Source: Spirochaetales bacterium
Lineage (GTDB): Bacteria; Spirochaetota; Spirochaetia; SZUA-6
Length of the DNA: 64,000 nt
Assembly: GCA_027021365.1 (NCBI GenBank)
Contig: JALUUM010000020.1
Location: forward strand, 454,726-518,725
Reading direction: 5' to 3'
In this document: piece after piece, positions 46,832-55,320 of the stretch
Layout: each line of letters begins with the position of its first letter
How positions within the stretch are numbered: the first letter of the stretch is position 1
Program-made: the position numbers and the translations under genes
The notes under the pieces: model-generated
Databases searched by the model: none
What the model saw: the letters and a program-made list of their open reading frames with translations, nothing else
Told to the model about the DNA's origin: nothing

Positions 46832-47874
46832 TTACCCGAACTGACACTCTTCAGATACGTATACTTTGCCCTGTTGTGTTCCTCCAGACTTTTTGAAAAG
46901 TAGTGTTTCCCGGTTTTTCTGTCTTCCAGCACAAAATACCAGTAATCTGTTTTTGCCGGGTGAAAAGCAGCATCCAGGGCAACCTTTCCCGGATTGGATA
47001 TAGGGCCTGGTGGTAAACCGGCCCATTTGTAGGTATTATAATCCGAATTCAATTTCTTGTCTTCTATCGTAATGTATTCGGGATGCTTTTTACCCTCTAT
47101 TTCAGTGATAATATATTCAAGTGTTGCACAGGATTCCAGGCCGATATTCCGTCTTAGGCGGTTGTAAAAAACCGAGGCGATAATCGGAGCCTCCTCTTTT
47201 ATCCTGTATTCTCTTTCTACTATGGAGGCAAGAATGATTTTTTGATAGAGCTGCCTGGATGTCAATTTGGTATAATCAGGTTCAATTTTTTTAAGGTGTT
47301 TGAAGAAATTTTTAACCATGATTTCGGCAACGAGCTCAGCAGGGAATTCCTTCGGGAAGAAATAAGTATCGGGGTATAGAAATCCTTCGAGGGATTTCCC
47401 GGGAATACCGAATTCTTCCACAAGCTTTTTTGAATGGGCAGCTTTTTTGAAGTCAGAAGCACTTGTAATTCCCTTTGACTCCAGATGCCTTGCAATCTTC
47501 GAAATCGTCCAACCTTCCGGAAATGTGATCTTTATCTCTTCCTGTTTTCCCTTTGTGAGAATATCAATGATATCTATATTGGTTTTCTCTCTCGATATCT
47601 TGTAATATCCTGCCTTTATCTTTGTATCTACTCCTTTCACTTTACAGAGAAGTTTGAAGAACAGAGCAGATCTTATAAGATTTTCTCTCTGTAGCTCTTT
47701 TGCTATTTCACTTAAACTTTCTCCCTGTCTTATTTTAAGAACAACTCCGGGATCATGTCCGTCGACCCTCGATGGGGGATTGTTCAGATATATCAAGGAA
47801 AATAGCCCCAGTAATGACAGGAAGATTACAATAGAGAAAACAATTGAAATGAACTTTAATGCTTTACTTCTCAT
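46828..47874 (-). CDS. mltG: Endolytic murein transglycosylase MltG
   Basis: MltG (YceG) cleaves nascent glycan strands and helps set their length. One transmembrane helix at about 9-29 is followed by a LysM-like segment (VVLKIRQGESLSEIAKELQR). The catalytic domain has KIILASIVEREYRIKEEAPI with the catalytic Glu, YNRLRRNIGLESCATLEYII and YNTYKWAGLPPGPISNPG. Length (348) is standard. It overlaps both the large surface-protein gene upstream and dnaG downstream by four bases, so it is translated as part of one operon. Confidence 0.95.
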   Translation of the reverse strand: MRSKALKFISIVFSIVIFLSLLGLFSLIYLNNPPSRVDGHDPGVVLKIRQGESLSEIAKELQRENLIRSALFFKLLCKVKGVDTKIKAGYYKISREKTNIDIIDILTKGKQEEIKITFPEGWTISKIARHLESKGITSASDFKKAAHSKKLVEEFGIPGKSLEGFLYPDTYFFPKEFPAELVAEIMVKNFFKHLKKIEPDYTKLTSRQLYQKIILASIVEREYRIKEEAPIIASVFYNRLRRNIGLESCATLEYIITEIEGKKHPEYITIEDKKLNSDYNTYKWAGLPPGPISNPGKVALDAAFHPAKTDYWYFVLEDRKTGKHYFSKSLEEHNRAKYTYLKSVSSGK

Positions 47875-50800
47875 TTTTTGATAAGAATAAATTCTACCCT
47901 TCTATCTTTCCACCTGTTTTCCAGATCGCTAAAGGGAACAATTGGATTTGATCCTCCCAATCCAACTGTGGTGATACGTTTTTCATCTATACCCAAAGCA
48001 ACGAGAGCTTTCTTTACCGCCTTCGCTCTTTCCAGTGACAGAGGTATCAACTCTTCTTTCTCTTCTTTCTCAGCTTTCACAGGATCATACCATGATAGAT
48101 TAACAGCGTGACCTTCTATTCTGATGCTGTAATTCTTGTATTTTTTAAGTATCTCTGCGAGACGTTTCAGAGTTTTTTCATTTTTCATGGCCTTTTCAGG
48201 CTCCACATTCTCGAAATCAGCCTTGTTGGGTGCGAATGTTATACTGGATATTCTGATCTTGAGCTTGTTACCCTCACGGATAACGAGGACATCCACGGGT
48301 ATTACACGCTTTGTTCTGTATATATTCCCAAGGTTATCACTTATTTCAAGCTCAAGGGTGTAATCTTCTGCTGCTTGTACAAGCTCCCCCGTACTTGAAA
48401 GGCCGTTCCATACAATTTGATCCGAGGGAACACCAAAACCGCTGAAGGTGACAAATTCTCTGCCTTTCGGGTCCTTGATATCGATCTTCCACTTGTTTAT
48501 CGGACTCAGGTCATCCACTTTCATTTTTATAAAGAGTTCATCATCGACACCATCATTGTCCGGTGAAAATGGAATTGGTGAAATATTCAATTCTAGTTTT
48601 GGCGGAGATACATCCAGGGTGAATGTGTTGGATTTTGCCTTTGGCTTGTTTCCCTTTTTATAGAAAACATACAGCATTGCATAATAGTTTCCCTCTATAA
48701 TTTTCCCTGTATCACTCTTGCCATCCCATGTTATGGTTTCCGGAACATTTTCCTTTCCAGAAAATTCCTTTATTACTCTCTCATTGGTTACAAGATCCAT
48801 CTTCCATGAATCGATTCCGTCATTCAGAGTAACATAATTCCTAAATGTTATATTATCCATGTAGCCGTCACTATTGGGAGAAAAGCCCTTTGCAGAAACA
48901 GTTACGAATATCGGTGTAGGTCTTGTATCAATGACAATGTTCTTTACCTCTGCTGTTGTCTTGTTACCTGCCTTGTCTGTACAACGTATTCTATAGGTGT
49001 AGCTTCCGTCTTCGAGTTTGTTTCCATTCGAGTCTTTACCATCCCATTCCAGGGTATCAGTCTTTCCCTTCCAGTAGAATGAGCGCACCACATCACCCTT
49101 GCTATTGACTATTTCACCTTCCCAGAGATCCTCTGTACTCGATTCCTGTTTTATCATCAGGCGATCGCGGTTTCCGTCATTATCGGGAGAGAAGAGAAGA
49201 TAAGCCGGTGTAAGTTTGATTTTCGGGTAAGTAAGGTCCACAACAAAATCCTGGGTTTTGCTTACAGGATTGTTGCCATTCTGGTAAAGGATGTTCAATT
49301 CTGCATAGTAAGCACCTTCCGCTACGATTTCACCCTTTTCATTGAGTCCATCCCAGGTGAAATCTTCAGGAATGGTTCCTTTCCCACTGAAACTTCTTAC
49401 AACTACACCCTTATCATTGAATATTTTAAGGCTGTAATTTTCTATACCCTCCTTGATCTTCACATGTGCAGTAATAGTAATATTGTCCTTGCTGCCATCC
49501 GCATTGGGAGAAAAGAACAACTGGTTCGTGGATAGAAAAACAGGTGTCTCCTTGGTATCTATTATGACTTCCACGACATTTGAGACTCCGTGGTTACCTG
49601 CCTTGTCTGTGGATTCCAATGAGTAGAAGTATTCTCCGTCAGGAAGAAGGGTTCCATCATCCCCTCTCCCATCCCAGGTTATTTTCAAATCTGCCTTACC
49701 CCTCCATGAAAAATTTTTCACTATTTCACCCTTTTGATTCTTTATCTTTCCACTCCATAACAACTCTTCCGATGTTTCCTGAAAAAAATTGACGAAATCC
49801 TTGTTGCCATCTCCGTTGGGGGAAAATATCTTTGGTGTAGCAGTAACGGAAGCCGCTGGAACGGTAATATCCACGGTAAAGGATGGTGAACTGGCAGTCG
49901 GATTATTGCCGTTTACATACTGTACGGAGAGTTCGGCCTTATAGGTGCCTTCCTTCACTACGGAACCCGAATCGTCTTTACCGTCATAAACGATGAAACC
50001 AGGAATTGAATCTTTGCCATTGAAAACCCTTACCGGTATGCCATTTTCATCGACTATCTTCATATCCCATTTTTCTATTCCGGTAGTAACGGGAACATCG
50101 AGAATTATCTTTATGGTGTCCTTTTCACCATCACCATTTGGAGAGAAATCAGCCGTATCTATGCTTATGTTGATTGGTGTGGCCTGTGTATTTATTATGA
50201 GATTGTCAATCCCGGCTGAACCGGTATTACCGGCACGGTCGGTACTTGTTATCCGATAGTTGTACACGCCATCCTTTGCAAGCTTTCCTTCATCATTCTT
50301 TCCATCCCATTGAAAATCAAGGGGGGCTGTATTCTGCCATTCAAATTTCTTAACTTGATTTCCCTCCGTATCTTCTATGTATCCAAGCCAGACGTCTTCC
50401 TTGGAGCCTTCCTGCTTAATTGGGAGTATGTCTTTGTTTCCGTCCCCGTTAGGTGAAAAGATTTTATAGGGGACCGAGAGTTTGACTGTCGGAGGAGTAT
50501 TGTCAACGATTACGCTTTTTTCAATGCTCTTTCCAAGATTCCCGTTGTCATCCCATGCTTCTACAAAGTATTGGTATGAACCGTCTTCGACTACCTTCCC
50601 CTGATCCGATTTACCATTCCATACAAGTTTCTCCGGTATGTCAATTCCGCTCTTTACATAGAGAAACCTGTCGATGATATTCTTGAAATTGATATTTTCC
50701 GGCCTTTTATCTTTGTTGATAATGGTTCGGACCACATTTCCCTTCGAATCCTTTATTATGAATTTATATCCCTTTACATAACGTTCGTCTGTGATTTTCA

Positions 50801-51890
50801 AGGGCACAATAAGATCGTCCAAAACTCCATCGAGATTGGGAGAGATATACACTTTGTCTTTTGAGCCAAGTTCTATCTTTGGGGGATTCTTGTCTATGAC
50901 ACCAAGAGGAACATTTACGCCCAGACCAAAGGACCATACACCGTTTTGCATGGGAGTTGCATTCAGATTTATGTTCACTTCACTCTTGTTCCATCCGTAC
51001 TGAGTAATGTTCAGAAAGTCTATATTTTTCTTGAAAGCTGTATTCAGGCGAAATGTAAGGCCGAAGGAAAATGGAAAGGTACTTGGTTGAAGCTGGTCTG
51101 ATATTAGCTCCATAAGGTCAAATCTGTACGCTGTCTTCAGAAAAATAAAATTACCGTATGAAATCTCACTTCCCAGAAGAAAACGTATATCTTGAAAACT
51201 GGGGAAACTGATATCAGGCAGAAGGGTTATCTTGAATCCGCCTGAGTCCAGTACATTGAAATTTGCTCCGAAAGCAGGTGTAAAGGGGGGAGGAAAGGCA
51301 TTTCTCCCTGAAAAAGGTGTATAACCTTTGCCGATTTCTCTTGCTACGAAGGACCATTTCAAGTCCTTGAGGAATCCAAGATCCCCATAGTAATTTAATA
51401 TTCCAAGATCCATGGCTAGTCCCCAATCTCCTCTGTCACCTGCTCCTGCCTTAAATGAGATACCACCACCCACTGAAAGATTGGGAAAGAGGTCTTTTGC
51501 AAATGACAGGTTGAGGCCACCTAATATTCCAAGTTGAAGGGATGAGAATGGTGATTGTATGAAACGCGCACTACCGGAAAATACACCATATTTTGTTGGT
51601 AAGGTGAGGCCAGTATTGACTATATTGCCCCAGCCGCTCTCACTTCCAAGACCGACAAGACTGAGGTAACTCAAGTCTATGGTTGTCCTCTGTTTCATCC
51701 CGGAAGCAGCGGGGTTCAATGCATCCGAAGCAGGTGATACAAGTAAAGAGGAATTTGCACCGGCTCCCATAAAATAGGGAGAATACATGTCGAGAATATT
51801 TTGTGCCCCAGAGGGCGGGATATACTGTGCGAACAATGGTATTGCGACAATAAATAAAACTATGGAAAAAATATACTTTCTCATCTTCAA
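47871..51890 (-). CDS. Giant outer-membrane-like protein: N-terminal barrel, eight FlgD/Ig-type repeats, OmpA-like tail
   Basis: Residues 1-21 form a signal peptide ending in FAQ. Residues about 25-335 are beta-rich, with an early GAGANSSLLVSPASDALNPA typical of PorV/UPF0164-type outer-membrane proteins. Eight repeats of about 105 residues follow, each marked by an FSPNGDGxKD-like motif near 350, 479, 583, 690, 794, 901, 1004 and 1109. Two sub-types alternate: one with TDKAGN ends, one with GNNP ends. Residues about 1210-1339 are an OmpA-like peptidoglycan-binding domain with SLERAKAVKKALVALGID and NRWKDRRVEFIL. It probably spans outer membrane to peptidoglycan. It is the first gene of the mltG-dnaG-rpoD run and overlaps mltG by four bases. 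Confidence 0.85.
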   Translation of the reverse strand: MKMRKYIFSIVLFIVAIPLFAQYIPPSGAQNILDMYSPYFMGAGANSSLLVSPASDALNPAASGMKQRTTIDLSYLSLVGLGSESGWGNIVNTGLTLPTKYGVFSGSARFIQSPFSSLQLGILGGLNLSFAKDLFPNLSVGGGISFKAGAGDRGDWGLAMDLGILNYYGDLGFLKDLKWSFVAREIGKGYTPFSGRNAFPPPFTPAFGANFNVLDSGGFKITLLPDISFPSFQDIRFLLGSEISYGNFIFLKTAYRFDLMELISDQLQPSTFPFSFGLTFRLNTAFKKNIDFLNITQYGWNKSEVNINLNATPMQNGVWSFGLGVNVPLGVIDKNPPKIELGSKDKVYISPNLDGVLDDLIVPLKITDERYVKGYKFIIKDSKGNVVRTIINKDKRPENINFKNIIDRFLYVKSGIDIPEKLVWNGKSDQGKVVEDGSYQYFVEAWDDNGNLGKSIEKSVIVDNTPPTVKLSVPYKIFSPNGDGNKDILPIKQEGSKEDVWLGYIEDTEGNQVKKFEWQNTAPLDFQWDGKNDEGKLAKDGVYNYRITSTDRAGNTGSAGIDNLIINTQATPINISIDTADFSPNGDGEKDTIKIILDVPVTTGIEKWDMKIVDENGIPVRVFNGKDSIPGFIVYDGKDDSGSVVKEGTYKAELSVQYVNGNNPTASSPSFTVDITVPAASVTATPKIFSPNGDGNKDFVNFFQETSEELLWSGKIKNQKGEIVKNFSWRGKADLKITWDGRGDDGTLLPDGEYFYSLESTDKAGNHGVSNVVEVIIDTKETPVFLSTNQLFFSPNADGSKDNITITAHVKIKEGIENYSLKIFNDKGVVVRSFSGKGTIPEDFTWDGLNEKGEIVAEGAYYAELNILYQNGNNPVSKTQDFVVDLTYPKIKLTPAYLLFSPDNDGNRDRLMIKQESSTEDLWEGEIVNSKGDVVRSFYWKGKTDTLEWDGKDSNGNKLEDGSYTYRIRCTDKAGNKTTAEVKNIVIDTRPTPIFVTVSAKGFSPNSDGYMDNITFRNYVTLNDGIDSWKMDLVTNERVIKEFSGKENVPETITWDGKSDTGKIIEGNYYAMLYVFYKKGNKPKAKSNTFTLDVSPPKLELNISPIPFSPDNDGVDDELFIKMKVDDLSPINKWKIDIKDPKGREFVTFSGFGVPSDQIVWNGLSSTGELVQAAEDYTLELEISDNLGNIYRTKRVIPVDVLVIREGNKLKIRISSITFAPNKADFENVEPEKAMKNEKTLKRLAEILKKYKNYSIRIEGHAVNLSWYDPVKAEKEEKEELIPLSLERAKAVKKALVALGIDEKRITTVGLGGSNPIVPFSDLENRWKDRRVEFILIKK

Positions 51891-51979
51891 CCTCTGATTA
51901 TGAAACGTATAAAATAAGTTAAATAAAAATTATCCCTTAATTCTGTAAAAATCAAATTTTTATCCTGGCACATTGATGA

Positions 51980-52144
51980 TCAGTCATCATTCAAAGCCTC
52001 TATCTGTTCGATAGTAAGGTCTTTATAAAGCTCCTCCTCTATTCGTTTGAGGATTCTTCGCATCGAAGGTGAAAGTTCCTCTTCCCTTTTCTTGAGGTAT
52101 CGGTAAACAGCGATTAATTCATCATCTTCCAGTAAAATTTTCAT
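51980..52144 (-). CDS. Small unknown 54-residue protein
   Basis: The ATG (52144-52142) directly follows the stop codon of the YkgJ-like gene (TAA-ATG), and the frame runs to TGA at 51982-51980. The product is highly charged and helical: it begins MKILLEDDELIAVYRYLKKR and ends EQIEALNDD. No family is recognised. Tight coupling to the upstream gene and an uninterrupted frame with amphipathic helices support a real gene. The 89 bases beyond it contain the upstream region of the 1339-residue protein gene. Confidence 0.65.
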   Translation of the reverse strand: MKILLEDDELIAVYRYLKKREEELSPSMRRILKRIEEELYKDLTIEQIEALNDD

Positions 52145-52609
52145 TTAATCCAGGAATTCCTCTATCTCGGGAATTATATCATAATCCTCGGATTTTTCTC
52201 TGTTCAACCAGTAATCAATGTATTCCATGCTATACCTTACTCCTCGGTTTATCCCGGGGCATTCATTTTGCAGGAGGTTCCATGATCTTGCATCTACCAG
52301 ATGGTTTCTCCAAAAGGGATAAGAACGACACTGGAGAGGCCTTGCTTCGTAGATGCTGCATCCATACCCTTCCCAGAAAATACAGTCATAGTTCTTTTTC
52401 TCTTTCAAGCTTAAGTAAGCCTTGAAACCAAGGTTGATTTTTCTGCAATATTTTTTTACGAAATTCCCCCTGTTAATACTTAAATAGGATGCCAGCCTGT
52501 CCAGATCATTTCTCGATATAAAGACGTAGCCAGGTTCAAAACGGCAACAGCGCGAACACAAGGTACATTCAAACTGTAAACCCGGGGAATAGAAGGAGTC
52601 TTTACTCAT
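52145..52609 (-). CDS. YkgJ-family cysteine-cluster protein
   Basis: The start is set at the ATG at 52609 because a longer frame (to 52672) would run into the terminator and tRNA region. The 154-residue product has the YkgJ-type metal-binding Cys pattern: CTLCSRCCRFEPGYVFIS, then YDCIFWEGYGCSIYEARPLQ followed by CRSYPFW. Such proteins are thought to bind zinc or an Fe-S cluster; their function is unknown. No good Shine-Dalgarno or promoter is visible, so expression may come by readthrough from the tRNA transcript. The 54-residue gene follows without a gap. Confidence 0.85.
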   Translation of the reverse strand: MSKDSFYSPGLQFECTLCSRCCRFEPGYVFISRNDLDRLASYLSINRGNFVKKYCRKINLGFKAYLSLKEKKNYDCIFWEGYGCSIYEARPLQCRSYPFWRNHLVDARSWNLLQNECPGINRGVRYSMEYIDYWLNREKSEDYDIIPEIEEFLD

Positions 52610-52635
52610 TCGGAATATCTCATTTTGTGCAATAT

Positions 52636-52670
52636 AAAAAGCCTCCTCCCCGTTTTTCAGAGGAGGAGGC
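52636..52670 (-). terminator. Rho-independent terminator after the tRNA pair
   Basis: GCCTCCTCC (52641-52649) and GGAGGAGGC (52662-52670) form a perfect 9-bp G+C-rich stem with a 12-base loop. On the minus strand it is followed by TTTTTAT. It lies three bases beyond the tRNA-Tyr 3' end. Confidence 0.85.
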
Positions 52671-52673
52671 ACA

Positions 52674-52755
52674 TGGGGAGAGAAGGATTCGAACCTTCGA
52701 AGGCGTAGCCAACAGATTTACAGTCTGCCCCCTTTGACCGCTCGGGAATCTCCCC
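52674..52755 (-). tRNA. tRNA-Tyr (GTA)
   Basis: Minus-strand 82-base class II tRNA. The acceptor GGGGAGA pairs with TCTCCCC. The anticodon arm CAGA-CTGTAAA-TCTG gives anticodon GTA. A long variable arm (TTGGCTACGCCTTC region) and a GGTTCGAATCC T-loop are present, with discriminator A. CCA is not encoded (TGT follows). Confidence 0.95.
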
Positions 52756-52797
52756 TTCTACATGCTCAAATTTACAAAAATGATTATCTGTCTGTCA

Positions 52798-52870
52798 AGC
52801 CACCTGTCGGATTCGAACCGACGACCCCGAGATTACAAGTCACGTGCTCTTCCAGCTGAGCTAAGGTGGC
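52798..52870 (-). tRNA. tRNA-Thr (TGT)
   Basis: Minus-strand 73-base tRNA. The acceptor GCCACCT pairs with AGGTGGC; the D arm is GCTC...GAGC. The anticodon loop CTTGTAA gives anticodon TGT, and the T arm is GTCGG-TTCGAAT-CCGAC. The anticodon stem CGTGA/TCTCG has a T-T mismatch in the middle. CCA is not encoded. Confidence 0.92.
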
Positions 52871-52894
52871 ATATCAAATCGAATTGAAAGATTA

Positions 52895-53695
52895 TTAAAA
52901 GAATGGCGGAAAGTCAAGATAATCTTCCATTTTTCCATGTGAAAATGTCAAGACCTCAATGGAATCTCGCCAAATGGCAATGGTTTGTTCATATTGAGCT
53001 GACAGGCTTGAATCAGCAGTTATCAAAGTAAAACCATCCTCTATCAGTTTAATCCCCCCCTTCCCCAGATAGACGAGAGGTTCAACTGTAAATACCATTC
53101 CCGGAACAATTTGAATACCCGTTCCCCTCTCTCCTATGTTTGGAACAAGCGGGTCTTCATGTATGGCCTTTCCAATCCCATGACCTGCAAAGTCTTCTGC
53201 TACCGAACATCCGTATTTTTCGACTGTATCCTTAATGGCAGAACCGATATCACCCATTCTGTTTCCTGCACTTGCACTCATTATCCCTGCAAGAGTTGCT
53301 TGCCATGCAGCTCTTATGAGGCGTAGGGCATCTTCATCGAGTTTCCCGACACCATACGTCCACGATGCATCAGAATACCATCCGTCCACTTCAACAATAA
53401 TATCTACGGTTAATATGTCCCCCTTTGAAAGCTTATTGTTGTCCGGCATTCCATGTGCAGTAACATTATTAATGGAGGTACAGATCTTGCCGGGGAAATC
53501 TTTGAAACCTCTTAAGGCAGCCTTTCCGCCGTTTTTCTCTATGTATCTCGCCGCCAAAGATTCCAGCTCCAGAGTCGTAATACCAGGTTCAATATAATCT
53601 TTTAAAAAGCGGAAAGTTTTTTCTATTACCCTTGATGCCCGTCTTATCCTTGCAATATCGACGGAGGTTTTTAATGATATCTCGGTCCTTTGCAT
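52895..53695 (-). CDS. map: Methionine aminopeptidase, type I
   Basis: Map removes the initiator Met from nascent proteins. The pita-bread fold residues are clear: His in NNVTAHGMPD, the metal Asp in DILTVDIIVEVDGWYSDASW, His in GHGIGKAIHEDP, Glu in GMVFTVEPLV and the final Glu in QYEQTIAIWRD. The length (266) fits type Ia enzymes. It lies 15 bases after the trypsin-like protease gene without a clear Shine-Dalgarno, and 24 bases before tRNA-Thr, so the tRNAs may be co-transcribed with it. Confidence 0.95.
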   Translation of the reverse strand: MQRTEISLKTSVDIARIRRASRVIEKTFRFLKDYIEPGITTLELESLAARYIEKNGGKAALRGFKDFPGKICTSINNVTAHGMPDNNKLSKGDILTVDIIVEVDGWYSDASWTYGVGKLDEDALRLIRAAWQATLAGIMSASAGNRMGDIGSAIKDTVEKYGCSVAEDFAGHGIGKAIHEDPLVPNIGERGTGIQIVPGMVFTVEPLVYLGKGGIKLIEDGFTLITADSSLSAQYEQTIAIWRDSIEVLTFSHGKMEDYLDFPPFF

Positions 53696-53710
53696 AACTA
53701 TACCAACTTA

Positions 53711-54478
53711 TTACACTAACGGGGTTCGCTTCAATTTATGCAACAGTTCTTTTCTTCTGATATCGAAATTAAGCTTTGCCCCGCAAAAGGTACAGTAGTA
53801 TCTTTCGAGCGAAGAAAAAGAACCACATACGGGGCACAATAATCTGTTGATTCTCTTCTTCGGATTGAGGTAATCCTTGAGATATGAAATCCATGGCTTG
53901 AAGTATCTGGAAGGAAGAGAAAAATTAATACCCTTACCGTCGGTACTGTTGGCAATCCATGTATTCAATCCTACCATCTCACCATGTTCATTTATCAATG
54001 GTCCGCCGGAGTGCCCTCTGCTAACAGGTGTATCCGTTTGAATCCAATTTAGGCCGTAAATTTTGAAAGGGAAATTTCCCGAAACGATTTTTCTGTCAAC
54101 AGCGGATATTATTCCTCTGTTTACCGTATGATTCAGCCCTTGTGGATGCCCTATGGCAAATACGGTATCACCGACAGAGTAACTGATTTTGTCCGGTAAC
54201 TTTATCACCGTGACCTCGGAGCCAAGCTGAGAATTTTTTATGAAGAGAAAAGCTATATCGTATCTTCTCATTTTGACTACCAGAAAGGCATTCAGTATCT
54301 TTCCCCCTATGGTTTCTACCTTGATTCTGGGTCCTCCCTCTATGACATGTGCATTTGTAATTATAAGGGTATCATTTGAAACAATAACACCCGCTCCCAC
54401 AGAAGAGGAAGTATAGATTCTAACAACAGACTTACAAGCCCTGTTTATGACTGCAGAAATGTTCTTTCCCAGGTTCAT
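53711..54478 (-). CDS. Trypsin-like serine protease with C-terminal zinc ribbon
   Basis: The first about 200 residues are an HtrA/DegP-type trypsin fold with a full triad: H44 (TNAHVIEGG), D74 (MRRYDIAFLF) and S157 (VSRGHSGGPLI). After a short linker there is a zinc ribbon, C215-x2-C218 and C229-x2-C232 (LLCPVCGSF and YYCTFCGAKL), and a basic tail. No PDZ domain, signal peptide or membrane anchor is present, so it is predicted to be cytoplasmic, unlike classic HtrA. The zinc ribbon may bind a nucleic acid or a partner protein. It overlaps the 147-residue gene by one base (TAATG) and precedes map. Confidence 0.87.
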   Translation of the reverse strand: MNLGKNISAVINRACKSVVRIYTSSSVGAGVIVSNDTLIITNAHVIEGGPRIKVETIGGKILNAFLVVKMRRYDIAFLFIKNSQLGSEVTVIKLPDKISYSVGDTVFAIGHPQGLNHTVNRGIISAVDRKIVSGNFPFKIYGLNWIQTDTPVSRGHSGGPLINEHGEMVGLNTWIANSTDGKGINFSLPSRYFKPWISYLKDYLNPKKRINRLLCPVCGSFSSLERYYCTFCGAKLNFDIRRKELLHKLKRTPLV

Positions 54479-54921
54479 TATTCCTTTTCACCAAACTCGG
54501 AAAAAAGATACTCGGCGTATTTATTCAGTATGGAGTAGAGGTTATTCATTACATTCTTGAATTCATTGTACTTGAAGGTTGTGTATATCATTCTGTTTTC
54601 AGAAGGATGATAGTATGAAAGATATATCGTGCTCTCCCTTAAAGAGAAAAACACCGTTTTTAGATAATAGTTTATTTCCAGCAGTTTTCTATAGAGCGGC
54701 AATAGCATTTTCTCCACAGGTATTTCCATCACGGGAATTTCTATATAGATATAAGTGATATTCTCTATTTTTTTAATTCCTATATCGAAAGAAAAGAGAA
54801 TTTCATTTATTCTCAGAGGAAGCTTAATGGGATTTACATATTCCTTCTGTAGATCCCTGTCATAGCTTATATCATATTCCTCGCAATATCTGGCAACATA
54901 CTTAGCCAACGTTTGAATCAT
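54478..54921 (-). CDS. Unknown 147-residue protein, CesT/YbjN-like fold possible
   Basis: I do not recognise this protein firmly. The alternating strands FSFDIGIKKIENITYIYIEI and TVFFSLRESTIYLSYY, with flanking helices and a C-terminal helix, resemble the small alpha/beta fold shared by type III chaperones (CesT) and YbjN proteins, which often help fold or hold partner proteins. No export signal. Its start overlaps aroH by 20 bases and its stop overlaps the protease start by one base. It is thus tightly coupled to both and might act with the protease; this is inference from position. Confidence 0.7.
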   Translation of the reverse strand: MIQTLAKYVARYCEEYDISYDRDLQKEYVNPIKLPLRINEILFSFDIGIKKIENITYIYIEIPVMEIPVEKMLLPLYRKLLEINYYLKTVFFSLRESTIYLSYYHPSENRMIYTTFKYNEFKNVMNNLYSILNKYAEYLFSEFGEKE

Positions 54922-55282
54922 ATTTGATCACCCGGTCAGGACGCAATTTTTTTGCCTTTTTCAAGTATATGTGTCTCATTTCATCATTAGTTTTTCTTTG
55001 AGCGTGTACAAGCACTCTGATAGTATGATCCATCTGTCCTCGAATAAAGGCCTCCTGAACACAGAACAGAGCCACCTCTTTATAGCCACTCAACCTGACT
55101 GCCGTTGCCGGATTGAAAGAGGTGATATCCCTGGTAACTGAAAATATGATACTGATCAATTCTTTTTCTTCGAGTTTATTTTCTTCGATTATTCTGGACA
55201 ACAGTTCCAAAGAGGCCTCTCTTATTTCGACAGGATCATCTTTCTCTACTGTAATGGCACCTCGAATAGCTTTAAAATACAT
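54902..55282 (-). CDS. aroH: Chorismate mutase, AroH class
   Basis: This small trimeric enzyme converts chorismate to prephenate for Phe and Tyr synthesis. The 126-residue length matches AroH. Key residues are seen: the N-terminal IRGAITVEKDDP with an early active-site Arg, SIIFSVTRDI, FCVQEAFIRG with the Glu, IRVLVHAQRK with the central Arg, and RHIYLKKAKKLRPD with the Tyr and Arg. It starts eight bases after a consensus promoter, so its mRNA should be almost leaderless. It leads aroH, the 147-residue gene, the protease and map. aroC lies far away at 28390. Confidence 0.9.
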   Translation of the reverse strand: MYFKAIRGAITVEKDDPVEIREASLELLSRIIEENKLEEKELISIIFSVTRDITSFNPATAVRLSGYKEVALFCVQEAFIRGQMDHTIRVLVHAQRKTNDEMRHIYLKKAKKLRPDRVIKYDSNVG

Positions 55283-55290
55283 CTTTGAGG

Positions 55291-55320
55291 ATTATATCAA
55301 TCTAAAAGAAATACTGTCAA
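55291..55320 (-). promoter_or_regulatory. Consensus promoter of aroH, predicted leaderless
   Basis: On the minus strand TTGACA (55320-55315) and TATAAT (55296-55291) are both perfect, with an 18-base spacer. The ATG (55282) is only eight bases past the -10 box, so transcription should begin one or two bases before the ATG. The -35 box touches the stop codon of the upstream gene (55321-55323). Confidence 0.75.

Noticed and set aside
52610..52672. N-terminal extension of the YkgJ-like protein
   Set aside because: It would translate the tRNA terminator hairpin; the family Cys pattern begins after 52609.
52871..52894. Separate promoter for the tRNA-Thr/tRNA-Tyr pair
   Set aside because: The short gap after map has no convincing -35/-10 pair; co-transcription with map is as likely.
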